Source: Clonostachys chloroleuca (Eukaryota; Ascomycota; Sordariomycetes; Hypocreales; Bionectriaceae). From it: a stretch of DNA of 64,000 bases. A program made the position numbers and the translations under genes. The notes under the pieces were generated by a model, which was not told the DNA's origin, searched no databases, and saw only the letters and a list, made by a program, of their open reading frames with translations. Position 1 is the stretch's first letter. Each line of letters opens with the position of its first letter. The stretch lies in contig JBANAY010000003.1 of assembly GCA_037952775.1 (NCBI GenBank), positions 806,001 through 870,000 on the forward strand, written 5' to 3'. Shown in pieces: positions 39,061 through 50,130 of the stretch.

Positions 39061-39769
39061 TAGTGACACTATCTTTCCATAATCGTTACGTGCTCTAGAA
39101 AGATAAAAACGGACAATTCGTATGGAGAAATAGGGCCTTTGGATGCAGGCCACATCTTGTGCAAGAAAGGAAGAGGATATGAGCGCTGGTATAGAGGACG
39201 GAGGTTAGAGTAGCTAGCTATTAATGGTAACAACGCGTTTTCTTCATCTCCAATCCCAGGGTCAAGGGAGTCAGTTACTTTCTTCTCTTATGGAATACTA
39301 ATCTTCTTTTCGCAGGGATCAAATTCCCAGGAAGAAAATTGTACGAACCCTACTCTCTGATCCTAAGCGGAAATTTTTCATCTACCGGGGCCAATTCGAT
39401 TTCTCGTCATTCTTTGCATGGTTAGCAATGTATAAGATATATTTGTTACCTTATGGGCAAAGAATACTATTTCAAGTTTTACACGGGGCAATTCGTAGGG
39501 CGGAATTGGCGAAAGGTCTAATTACTATATTTCCAAGCAATTGCCCGAAATATCGAGCAGGGGAGGGCAATAAAAGAGGTGATTTTATAGTTGGGCCAAA
39601 CAGACCTATAATTTCTTGGATGCATAACGCGAAATCCAAATGCATTTTAAACCGTTCTAGACTTGAGTATAGTAGATAGCTTCCGATTGTCAGGCTCCGT
39701 CGGTTCCTCCAGAGCACTCCTTGTATCTAAAAGGGAGACATTTTTAAAAGAGCCATGTGATTAGCCAAG
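39061..39769. other. Intergenic, convergent 3' flanks
   Basis: 0.7 kb between the ends of carriers B and C. ORFs 39428-39679 (+) and 39472-39717 (-) overlap each other and show no feature. Nothing else recognised. Confidence 0.4.
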
Positions 39770-41565
39770 CTAGACTCCCTTAGTGGCAGACACAACACTG
39801 TCATTAGCGCCCTCCATCTCACTTCCTTCAGCTGATTCCGTTTGAAGAGGACGACTATCCAAGGCCATCTTCTTATACAGTATATCGTTCTCAACATCTT
39901 CCAAGCTATAGCCCTTTGTCTCTGGAATTATTGCTGGAAGAAGAGTGATAATAACCTGGAGGCCTGCAAATAGACCTAAAACACCTTTTAAGCCGATCGC
40001 TTCCTCCACACTCCCAAACGCAAAAGCGGTCAGGATAGCGCCAGACTTCCCGCACGCCGCAACCAATCCGTGCCCTGTACCTCTAACACGGGTAGGGAAG
40101 AGCTCAACAGGGAGAAGAAATGTGGTGATATTCGGCCCGCAGAGCTGGAAAAACTGTGTAAATGTGAACAGAGCCATCAAAGCTCCTATGCCTACAGTCC
40201 CGGTGACACCAGCCCAGATAGCATAGAGTATAGCGATTACCGCGGCGCTACAGGATTGTTGGGCCCGGCGGCCAATCCAACCGATCAAAAGGATGCCAAA
40301 GATGAACCCCGGCATGTACCCTGCAGCCTGGACAATTATGTTGCCCACAGCGGTGTTCCAGAGCGTGGAATACGGTGTCGGGCCCTTTCCAAAGCCAATA
40401 CCGGCTAGAACGATGCTTTGGTTCAGGCCAACACCATCTGAACAGATGTCACTAACGGCTTGTCAGATGGGTATCTTTACACTAGGCTCTCTGGAAATAA
40501 TACGTACAATAAGAACCAGCTTGCACAAGCGGAGAACAGCGCCATGGCATGGCGGTACTGACTAAAATATAAGCGGAAATCATGGAGCTGTTCACATATG
40601 CTTCGAGTTTTATCCGCGGCTGACCCGGAACCCGCATGCCGAACGTCTAGTAAGAGATTGTAAGAACAAGATGAGCCAGACGTAATATCATCATTTTTGT
40701 TTACGTACACTTTTCATACGGCCTCGTTTCTTTCATTGTTAAGCGCGAATATATGGTAAGAAGGCAGGGAAGGAGAGCTAAACGCACTATTAGTTGCCAA
40801 AGTAAATACCATAGCAAGCAATCGGAAAACTTACGTAAACCCATGAGCAGTCTCCAAACCCACTGCAAACTGTGTATGTCGTTCTCAATAGAGCCCTTGA
40901 ACGCCGCAAGGAGGATAACAAACGTGATGGAAGCCGAAACATAGCCGATTGCTGAGAGAAAAAAAGTCCACATGACGACTTTTGCGCGAGCTGCTGAGTC
41001 GGCCTTTTCGAGTGCCAAAGAGGCTGACATGGGGTAGTCTAGACATTAACTGTCAATTTCGTTCTCTTCACTTTATACTGCGGTTCTATCACCAGTCAGA
41101 GAATGTGAACTTACCGCCGCCGAGACCGATACCCGTGATAAAGCGTCCAACAGTTAACCAAACTACAATACCGTTGTGGCTTAGGCCTTTCCATGGGAGC
41201 AAGGTGCACATCAAAATACCGAACATGGTGAAGAATAGTTCTCGTCCATATACTTTATGCCTCCCAAGAGTATCACCAAGAAATCCAAAAACGAGCTGGC
41301 CGACCAGCATACCAATTTTGCCGCCTGCTTTAATCGCACCGGACTGGCTTACTGGGATTGTATTCTTTGTGTCTTGGAAGTAGATGTATCCGACCATAGG
41401 AGTAACTGTAGCCCCGTATGAATTAGCACCACTAACAGGCCAGAGGTACGTATTTCAATACTTACTCAGGCCGATATTACTATTCGCCCACCCATCGGCG
41501 AAGAACCCAACCCCAATTACGGAGTAAGATTTCATCTTCTCCCAGAATGAGAGCTGATTTTCCAT
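39770..41565 (-). CDS. MFS transporter, PHS family, copy C
   Basis: Multi-exon minus-strand gene, start MENQLSFWEKMKSYSVIGVG at 41565. I traced the exons through GFFADGWANSNIG, GDTLGRHKVYGRE, DYPMSASLALEKAD, SRLTMKETRPYEKYVRHAG, FSQYRHAMALFSACASWFLL, DICSDGVGLNQSIVL, PVELFPTRVRGTGHG and PETKGYSLEDVEND; no stop or shift. Strongly similar to copy B in every block and in splice positions. PHS-family features as described for copy B. It is divergent from dioxygenase 4 with 765 bp between start codons, the same arrangement as copy A with dioxygenase 1, which suggests co-regulation of carrier and enzyme. Confidence 0.88.
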
Positions 41566-42330
41566 CCTGGCGGTAGGCAGGCGTGCAGAATTGAGACGGC
41601 GGTGTTGACCTGAGCAGACAGTCTTGTAGTAGATGATCTGACTGACCTTATATATCCGTATCTTTACATGGCGATATTCATTCCATCTCCAACGTGGTAG
41701 AACAGACAGCTTGTGATTGGAGGTGCCAATTGCTTTGCCGTTAAGACGTAGAGGCTCTGGAAAGGGATACACGGTAATCGCCAACAACCAACTAGACCCT
41801 GCACGTGCCGAACTTCTGGTGTCCGATATTGACGCGAAACAAGCAAGATTGGACAGGGCCGGTAAAGCTTGCGTTCAAGGAAACTAGCATGCGTGGATAT
41901 TCTTCCATGTGTTCGTGTTTACATCCTTTCTCCCGCATTCTCAAGCGATATTTTACCGCTAGCTTTCGCCTTAGCAGGGACGGGATCCACCCCGTCGATA
42001 CTGGCACCAAAATTTCCATAGATAGCTTAGCTTCGGTACACCTTGCAACACACGAGCGGACTCTGTTGCCGTTCTAGCTTCCCATAAGAGCAATTCTTTG
42101 ATGCCATAAATGCGATCCTTGCCATAACGCTATGCATACCGGGATATTTTATTCCTCCCAGGTCTTAGTTCCAGCCATCACATCACCGCGATATCGGCGT
42201 ATCGAGGTAAACTTGTGAGATAAATCCAGCAACTGCCCTTCTCAAAACGCGTATAGAATATGATGGTCTACAGTAGGCTGGGCAAGCAAGCTCTGAGTTA
42301 CCTAGCTGGTCGTTTCGGATAACGTTCATT
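41566..42330. promoter_or_regulatory. Shared divergent promoter region (carrier C / dioxygenase 4)
   Basis: 765 bp with no credible ORF, reading outward into a carrier and a dioxygenase. It contains ccgcgatatcgg at 42186-42197, a CCG-N6-CGG pair that could be a Zn2Cys6 site; a similar string precedes the phosphatase. This is a candidate only. Confidence 0.45.
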
Positions 42331-43903
42331 ATGCAACCAATCAATGAAAGCACGGATCAACTCCAAGGCTTGCCAACCTTGACGCCTTTAAGAGCACCGC
42401 TAAAGTACTGCGGCTCCCTCGATGAATACATGAGATTCGACGTCACGCCAGTGATTGGCACCGAGTTTCGCGATCTGCAGCTAGCAGATATCCTGAGCGA
42501 AGACAGAAAGCTGAGGGACTTGGCAATACTTGGCAAGTTGCAGATATTCACGGGCGCTAGGTGGCTAACGCGTATCCTAGTATCGGAGAGAGGAGTGATC
42601 TTCTTCAGAACTCAGAAGATTACCATCGATCAGCAAAAGTTCTTGGCAACAAAGCTTGGAGAGCTTAGCGGCAAGCCAACTACTTCTAAGGTGTGTTCAT
42701 TCATCCATGTCTCATGCACTGAGCTAAGTATTCAGCTTCACAAACATATCCTGCACAATAAAAATGCCGGAATTTCCGTAGATGGGGGTGGTAGGTTCGA
42801 CGATGAGGTTTCCGTGATCTCTTCAGAGGTATTATCATCCTGCTTTTTGTTTCTAGCAAGCTGCAAGCTAAACAGGGTCCAGAACATGCGCAAATTCCGC
42901 CCCGAGAAGTTTGGTCCATTACGGGGTCTCGCGAGTGAGGGATGGCATTCAGAGTACTACCAGCCCAGCCCTTTTGCTGAATTGACGCTAACACCAACTT
43001 CAGCATGTCTTATGAGAGAGTGCCATCGGACTATGCGATCCTCCAAATTACCACTCGTCCTGAGGATGGAAGTGGCGGCGACACACTCTGGGCCTCCGGA
43101 TACGAGGTATATGACCGACTCTCGCCGCCTATGCGACACTTGTTGGACGGACTAAAGACGTTCCATGACTCGGTCCGTATGCCTTTAACAAGTCGTCTCG
43201 ATCACAGCTAATGTGGGAAATCAAAGGCCGATTTGGCTAAAATTGCCGCATCTAATGGCACAGAACTGACTACAGATCGAGGTGCCCCCGAGAATTCAGG
43301 ACTTGATTTCCAAGCTACCCAGTAGGCGCAATCCTTCTTGAACTCTCCTTGAGGATCGACTGAGTATGCTGACAGTCTTATAGCCCGGTTGTGCGAACAA
43401 ATCCGGTCACAGGCTGGAGGAGTGTATTCGGGGCAGGGCCATCTGCGCGGAGGGGCTACATTCAGGGAGTCTCGAAGCATGAGAGCCGACTCCTAACCCA
43501 ATACAGTACGTCCTGCACATTCTTATGTTCTGCTAGAAGTGAAATGACTCAAGGTGGCCGTAAATAGTACAACAACTCGTTTCCGAAAATCACGATCTAC
43601 AGGTTCGCTTTACGTGGAGAGAGAATGATGTAGCTATTTGGGACAAGTACGTTATTTCACAAGCCGCCGTTATGGTTGCCTAGCTGACAGGTCTCCTAAC
43701 CAGCCGGTGTACATTCCATACTGCTACAGAGTAAGTTTCATCCCACATTCTTAACATTTGCTCTCCTATGGTAGCCTAACCTAGAATTTCACAGTGACTT
43801 TGTGGGCAAGCGTCGAGGAAACAGGGTCGTTTCTCTTGGCGAAATACCGTATTTCGATCATGCATCAATGTCTCGTAGAGAGGCCTTGGCTACGGAGTCC
43901 TGA
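42331..43903 (+). CDS. TauD/TfdA-family Fe(II)/2-oxoglutarate dioxygenase, copy 4
   Basis: Multi-exon, about 370 residues, traced completely. Start MQPINESTDQLQG; CGSLDEYMRFDVTPVIG; SERGVIFFRTQKITIDQQ; WHSD (Asp codon split GA|C) then MSYERVPSDYAIL; GGDTLWASGYEVYDRLSPPM; HPVVRTNPVTGWRSVFG; AIWDNRCTFHTATDDFVGKR; ending GEIPYFDHASMSRREALATES. All metal ligands, the GGDT Thr and the Arg pair are present. The first intron appears to use a GC donor (gcaagt after ..ctt g), while the unspliced reading is also open there, so a version with 17 extra residues is conceivable; alignment with the paralogues favours splicing. It is followed in the same direction by copy 5. Confidence 0.9.
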
Positions 43904-44114
43904 ACGTTAAAATATCATCACTCTTCCCATCCTAGGCAGAAAGATCGAATTCGTGTCCTTCTTGAAATGGGCAAGAACGAAGATGAGAAGGTTTAATTCT
44001 TCTACAAGTAAATTGATAGGATACTCAGTCAGCATGCACGTGCACCATCAACTTCAGGGCATGCAAAATGTTTGCCCCAATAGTATCGATTATTCACCCT
44101 CAAAATGCTAGGAC

Positions 44115-44549
44115 TTAGCTTGCAACGGAATCTATAGGATCAAGATTCCAATCTAAGTGTCTCCCAGTAGAACGGACGAACACAGTTGGGTTTCTGTGTC
44201 TTGAAAGTCTGACCCTCTCCTTCCGATAAAGATGATTTCTGCTACAAAGTCTTCTCCGGACGGTGAATGCAAGACCAACAGGCATTTTTGCTACACAGAT
44301 ATAAGTCCAATAGCATCTGACTCGCTCCACTTCTACGTCTGACACATAGAGACAGCCTGTCAAATTGGTACGGGCGTTGCTCGTTACATCCAAAGACATG
44401 CTTTCTTCCGACTTTCCCGCCGATAGCTCACCCATCCAAACAGGTTCATTGACATATGCTTGATTCCCGTCGTTCAGGAAGAACAGACATAACGTGCACA
44501 CGTCATTATCGCCAACTGACTCCTTGAATGCTATAAATGATAGCTGCAT
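44115..44549 (-). CDS. Possible hypothetical protein (144 codons)
   Basis: Longest ORF in this gap, MQLSFIAFKESVGDNDVC to the stop at 44115. The first about 90 residues look protein-like (VNEPVWMGELSAGKSEES, SNARTNLTGCLYVSDVEVER); the last part is Arg-rich and less convincing. No domain, signal peptide or splice partner was recognised. It could be a small gene, an exon of a larger one, or a chance ORF. Confidence 0.25.
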   Translation of the reverse strand: MQLSFIAFKESVGDNDVCTLCLFFLNDGNQAYVNEPVWMGELSAGKSEESMSLDVTSNARTNLTGCLYVSDVEVERVRCYWTYICVAKMPVGLAFTVRRRLCSRNHLYRKERVRLSRHRNPTVFVRSTGRHLDWNLDPIDSVAS

Positions 44550-45129
44550 TTCCTTTCTCAGAAGATAGTGCTTAATCCGGTAGTTCTACCAACTCAAACA
44601 CGGCTGGCTGTACGTCCGATACTGAGCTCAAATACTAGTACAGCTAGTAACCTGGCTAATCGGCCTTTCGCACGTGTCATGGAATGTAAACCTGCCTGTT
44701 TAGATGACATTAGTGGTTACAAGTTCCGCTGGCCATTAACATAGCCAGCTCGTAAAGCGCACCCGGATCTCATCACCATTGTGGTCAATCAAACCTGGTG
44801 AGGATACTTAATACAATTCTGGCAAAATCCCGAGGTTGAGGACACGAATGAAACCAGGAAAGATCGTTTCTGTACGGACATTGGCTTTTAGGTATAAATA
44901 GTTATTATGTAAACTGATCTTCACTATTCATCAATTTTCGCACCGACAACGGAAACTAAGGGATGCTACATGCTACAACGTACCTCGTGATACACAGCAA
45001 AACAACCACGGCAACCACCCGGCGCCCTCTGCGTGAAAAGGCGCAAAGTTGAGGAGAAGCCAGCTGCCAACAAGGGTAATTTAATTTGTCTGTCTACCAC
45101 ATCCGCCGCGTGGGACCCATATCTTTTAG

Positions 45130-45211
45130 GGAGGAATAGAGGCGGACCTCGCCCCGCTCAAGCAAGTGGTATGCTCAGCGGACTTCAAGGCCGCTCTGAA
45201 TGCTAAATACG
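45130..45211 (+). pseudogene. Exon-like coding fragment
   Basis: After an acceptor-like tttttag context the frame reads GGIEADLAPLKQVVC and SADFKAALNAKY, then hits a donor-like gtaattt. A second coding-like piece lies just upstream (KRRKVEEKPAANK, about 45031-45074), but joining the two through the obvious splice sites breaks frame. Product not recognised. Probably a gene remnant next to the promoter of dioxygenase 5. Confidence 0.2.
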
Positions 45212-45370
45212 GTAATTTGAAACATGTAACGACGAAATTGGCCCACATGGCGTAGCCAGCAGCAGGGCCTGTTGTCATCACCCATTGCTAGCACAACACC
45301 AGCATCCTTGACTTAAACCGACTTCGGTCCCTTTATCACTGATTCCTTTCAAATCAAGACAGAGTCAATA

Positions 45371-45389
45371 GATATATATATATATATAT
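45371..45389. repeat. (TA)n microsatellite
   Basis: About nine TA units roughly 90 bp upstream of the start of dioxygenase 5. Confidence 0.85.
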
Positions 45390-45475
45390 TCCGACGCTAC
45401 AGGTCGTCCTTCGTACTTCCCATGCATTTCGCAAGAGTCAAAACATCTTTTCACAAATAGTCCTGCTTTGGAGAA

Positions 45476-47144
45476 ATGGCTTCTCTCACAGATGGTGTTC
45501 AACCTTCAACATTGGACGAGAAGGTTCTTGTTCAAGACTCTTCATCACAAAACCTCCGTTGTCATCCACTCAAGTACTCCGGTTCCTTGGATCAGTATTA
45601 TTCCTTCCAACATACTCCTGCCATCGGGACCGAGTTCCCAGATCTCCAGGTGTCAAATCTCCTTAATAAGGATGAGGCCTTGCGCGACCTCGCAATTTTA
45701 AGTAAGTCTAATTCAGAACATTACTGTTTCGTGCGAACTAACGGCAATATCAAAGCGTCCCAACGAGGAGTGGTCTTCTTCCGCAACCAGAAACTAGACC
45801 CTGATCAGTTAAAACTGCTGGCAGGGAAACTGGGCGAGCTAACGGGGAAGCCTAGCACGTCCAAGGTGTGTATATCTACCGCGTAATTGAGCACCAATGG
45901 AGGAGCGATTAGTTCTAACGGGAAAGGTTAGCTGCATAGACATGCTTTGATAGAGAGCCAGAAAGCTCTTGCGACAGAAGTCAATGGAAAGTTTGACGAT
46001 GAGGTTTGGGTCATTTCATCCCACGTATGGCTTCCAGTTTCCCTCGTTCAACTAGGAAGTTTTTGACATAGCATAATACAGGTCATGCGAAACCATTTCC
46101 CTGCGAGGTTCAATTCGCTTCGTCCACTTGCCAGTGATGAATGGCATACAGAGCAAGTTTCATGGTCTGCAATGAGAATGATAGTCTTGTGCTAACTTTG
46201 TTGCATTAGTATTGCCTATGAGAATATTCCCGCAGACTATACCGTCCTACACATGATGCAAAACCCTGAGGATGGAAGTGGAGGGGACACCTTGTGGGCA
46301 TCCGGATATGAAGCGTACAACCGGTTGTCGCCACATTTCCGGAAAATGGTTGATGAAATGACGGTGACAACAAGCCAGGTAGTCATATTCCCACCTCAAT
46401 TATGGCAGTAGATAACAGATGACGCTAATCAAACATACGCGTAGCCACGGATGTTGAGGGTCCTGGAGGAACAAGACCTCAAGGTCGTCAACGGATCACG
46501 AGGGGCTCCGGAGAATACCAGCTCTAACTTCCAAGCTGTCCAGTAAGCAAGCCCTCAATATTCAGTTGGATTTTTCGAGTCAACGAGCTTACAATGATAG
46601 CCCCGTCGTTCGAACAAACCCCGTCACAGGGTGGAAGAGCCTCTACGGCGCCGGAGTATCGGCACGGGATGGCTCTATTCATGGCGTCACCAAGTACGAA
46701 AACGATATCCTGAGGGAGTATTGTAAGTCACGATGTTCACTCTCTCAGCATATTTGAGGGACTAACACGCAAATACCTAGTCGACAAGCTTATTTCTCAG
46801 AATCACGACCTCCAGGTCCGCTTCAAGTGGGGGTTGGGAGACCTTGCTATCTGGGATAAGTGAGCCTGCTTTGATCTCCTAAAGAGTCTTATCTTGTGTG
46901 TCAACAAGTAACTTGCTAATCCGCTTTTTCAATTCAGCCGATCTACCTACCATACTGGCACGGAGTAAGTTTTCGCCTGCTATTCCTAAAATGACGATTT
47001 AATCCCATATGCTTATATAATTTATTTATTAGTGATTTTACAGGTCATCGGCAGGGCAATCGTGTCATCTCTTTGGGCGAGAGACCTTATTACGACCCTA
47101 CATCCAAATCCCAGCGAGAAGCACTAAGCATCAATACTGATTAG
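45476..47144 (+). CDS. TauD/TfdA-family Fe(II)/2-oxoglutarate dioxygenase, copy 5
   Basis: Multi-exon, about 370 residues, no stop. Start MASLTDGVQPSTLDEK; SGSLDQYYSFQHTPAIG; SQRGVVFFRNQKLDPDQ; WHTD then IAYENIPADYTVL; GGDTLWASGYEAYNRLSP; SPVVRTNPVTGWKSLYGAG; IWDNRSTYHTGTDDFTGHR; ending SLGERPYYDPTSKSQREAL. Metal ligands and cofactor residues are kept. The intron that splits the metal-binding Asp codon uses a GC donor (gcaagt); reading through it would give WHTE and soon a stop, so correct GC-AG splicing is required for an active site. It is tandem to copy 4 and convergent with regulator 3. Confidence 0.9.
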
Positions 47145-47823
47145 AAGAATGTGCGCAGCAGAATGGTCCGTCGAGAGTACGGGTACCTTCGAAGTCTTTT
47201 TAAATTTTGTTTGGCACGGAATGTGGACTGCTTATGCCTTCAGAACTATTATTCCAAGGAATATTCTGTCAGAGGCCCCTTAAGGAGCTTTATCAAAAGG
47301 AGTTCTAAGAGGCTATAAGAAGTATCGCACCTATATTGTCCTTGCTAGGGACAGCAAGATTGATAGAGTATAGTTAAACTCCGCAACATATCCCATTAGC
47401 TACTACTGCCTGCTTCCGTTCCTATACTCCCTTTATATGAGAAAACGAGGGGTGCGAGGCGTGTGTGTGTGTGTGTTTGAGAGAGAGAGACAAGTGGGCT
47501 TGTATTGAACTTGCCTAGCTTTCTAGCTCCCTTCATCCTCTCCTCCCCAAGTTATATATACGTGTCAACGCAGGCAATCTCCTGTTGTATAAGCTTCCAG
47601 CAGTTAGAGATTACGGCGGTTGTGGTCGCTAGCTATCAGCGACTTGCATTTATCGTACAGATATTTCAGCCAGCGGTTGTGTTTATCCTTTTTCAATCGA
47701 TTCCATTTAAGAGCATGGAACGACTTTAGTGATAAACCGAAATTTGCATCCCGTTTGCCCTGCAAAGCAATTCAATGCAATTATCTCGTACTGGGAGCGC
47801 CTCACTTCAATGAACGCCTTGTC
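47145..47823. other. Intergenic, convergent 3' flanks
   Basis: 0.68 kb between dioxygenase 5 and regulator 3. It contains a (GT)n(GA)n microsatellite at about 47462-47490. No gene seen. Confidence 0.4.
47462..47490. repeat. Compound (GT)n-(GA)n microsatellite
   Basis: Seven GT units followed by tttgagagagagagac, in a convergent intergenic region. Confidence 0.85.
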
Positions 47824-49832
47824 TTAACCATCTAGACGGAACGCGTCGGCTTGAGAGTACATACACTCATTCCGTTGTGCTCTGTCCGAACTGCGAGTTA
47901 TGGCAAGATAGTTGTGGATGCTTGAAGGGCCCATAATCCTCTCTATGAGACTTTCTGACTCATCTATTAGGGACTCTAGTGTGCTATTTTTTGTTCTGGT
48001 CGAGATGGGACTTGTGAAGTCGTTGTCCTTGTAAGCCGCGGCGATGATTCTTTTAAACCGCTGGAACTGTAGACAGCAAAGATGAGCAGATTTCCATGCC
48101 GGCGAAAAGTTTTCGAGTATTATGATGGACTTATCAACGACATCTTCCAGTTCAGCGTGGCTGGTAGTCGACGAGCAGCAGTGAAGGAGAATGCGGCAGA
48201 TGACTAGCAGCCTGTTTATAGTGATATGGCTAAAAGCCAAATGCCCATCCTGAAACTGTACATGCAAACTTTGGATATACTTTTGAGCAATATGTTGGAG
48301 TCGACCTGGCCCGTAGGTGCTGCTCTGCGAGTTGAGTTTGGATGGATAATACAACATAGCCAAGATTCTATGGTAATTGACTGTCAACCACGAGATAGTG
48401 GTGTGTATTGGCACGTCGCTGTCATCCATTCGGGAATATAAGCAGCCCTGGGTGTACCAGTCCTGGGCTTGCGCACAAAATCGGTCAATGACACGGTGGT
48501 GGTCTCTGCCATCTCCGAACTGGGTTCGATGCTCTCTTGACTGGAGGTGAATCTGCGACAGCATTTTTCCCTCCAGATCACGGAGGGCGATAGACTGTCG
48601 CGCAATTTGCAGTGTGAGGAGGTAGTCCGCATGTTGTGACGAAGCAAATTCTTCCATCGTCACACCAGGAAGTGGCACGTCAAAGTCGTTTTCGTCGATG
48701 GCAAATGGCAACCCGTAGGAAACTGAAACGAGGCGATCCATTGAGAAGATAGACCAGAAGAGTCTATGGCGCAACTCCATTTCTAAAAACGATGAACCGG
48801 AACCAGATTTCATGTTTTGGTTCAACCCAATTGACATGGCTTGACGGCCAAGGAGACCAGTGATAACCCAAGGCTGCCAGCCTGTCGGATCATGAATGGA
48901 ATGCAGAGCCAGTAAGTGAAGAATCTGTATTGACTCTACTGAAGGATCTTCCAAACAGATACGGACAACTTCGTGGTAAGGCACCCGGAATCTGGCAAGG
49001 GTCTCGTCACTGACTCTTCGGGCGCGATGAAGTAGCGCGGCACCCAGTGTTATAATTAAATATACTCTCACAGACCTGAAATTGATATCAATGGGTTCAT
49101 GATCACCAAAGAAAGCCATCCCTGCAGCCTCGGCTTGTATTGTGCTCTTGTCGAAAATTGGGTAGGTTCGGTGGAATTGATTGAAGTAAGCTTGAACAAG
49201 CGTTGTACAAGTAATATCGGAGGGGAGGTCTCGGATTGGATTAAGTTGCGTGCTTGAAGTTTCATTCGATATGACTTGGGTGTTCTCTAGGGCTACATCG
49301 CTAGGGAATGATGGCCGCGAACTGCAGCTTCCGCGATCGGTTTCTTTCCCAGTCAAGTGCTGAAATTCGCTGATGAAAGCTTTGAGGTCGATACCTGTCT
49401 CAAGAGATTCGACCTTGATATTGCTAGGTAGGAGACTGTTGACAAATTCTGAAAGCCAGCATATTCTAGGATGCGCCACAGATGAATTGGAGAATTGGGG
49501 ATAGCTGCAGGAAGCATCTCCTCGTTTGCATACCTGTCCCAACCATGAAATTAGTCGCTTTACTTGGTCGACCGTGCTATTATTCGCTCACGTACGCGAC
49601 ATGCAGGAAGCGACCTGTCGCACTTCCTCTTAAGCCTCCTGCACCTTTGACACGCGAGCTTGTGGAATCGATCTGGTTGTCTCAATGTACCGGTAGCTGA
49701 GCGCTTCGCGACATGTTCTGCTCGAGTGTACATACGCGAAGTCCTGCCACGCGTCGTGGTGGCTTCATTGTAACGTTGATTGGTTTCGAGGCGAAAGCGA
49801 GATACCGATCCGGACTTCTTCCATTCAGACAT
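47824..49832 (-). CDS. Zn2Cys6 transcription regulator, copy 3
   Basis: Two exons, 49596-49832 and 47824-49533, total 648 residues. Exon 1: basic leader from MSEWKKSGSVSRF, then CQRCRRLKRKCDRSLPAC; exon 2 opens VCKRGDASC, completing C-x2-C-x6-C-x6-C-x2-C-x6-C. The fungal-specific domain has VQAYFNQFHRTYPIFDKSTI and RHRLFWSIFSMDRLVSVSYG. The intron sits between Cys4 and Cys5 as in copies 1 and 2. Nuclear DNA-binding regulator. It closes the cluster on the right, next to the RIP block, and converges on dioxygenase 5, mirroring regulator 1 with dioxygenase 1. Confidence 0.88.
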
Positions 49833-50130
49833 AGCGAGAGAAATGAAAATAGCAATTATTCCCTGAGTTTCTTCGGGAGATGATAAGGGGGGTGCTTTGA
49901 TTTAACTTGTCCGCAGACTGCCACGTGGGCGTGGTATGTCTAGCGATTGGTCATCTGCATTACGACACTAGACTATATCGCTTAACCGAGTTAACGAAGT
50001 ATGACCAAATCACACACTTCGATTTGCATCATAAGTCATTCTAGAGCGATCCAATTAGCCTTGAATATACCTAACATCCCTAGGTAGCAAAAATAGATAT
50101 TACCGATAGCTATCCCTAGATCTAACTATC
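49833..50130. other. Promoter side of regulator 3, edge of repeat block
   Basis: Normal sequence fading into A/T-rich repeat at about 50,060-50,130. It holds the probable promoter of regulator 3; no other feature seen. Confidence 0.4.

Larger units (their letters stand above)
43904..45475. other. Intergenic region between dioxygenases 4 and 5
   Basis: 1.57 kb. It contains a 144-codon minus-strand ORF (44115-44549) and an exon-like fragment around 45130-45211, both listed separately, and a TA microsatellite at about 45371-45389. The last 150 bases should carry the promoter of dioxygenase 5. Confidence 0.4.

Noticed and set aside
14490..49832. Secondary-metabolite gene cluster
   Set aside because: Contains regulators, carriers and a reductase, but no polyketide synthase, peptide synthetase or terpene enzyme; the composition fits nutrient catabolism or scavenging better.
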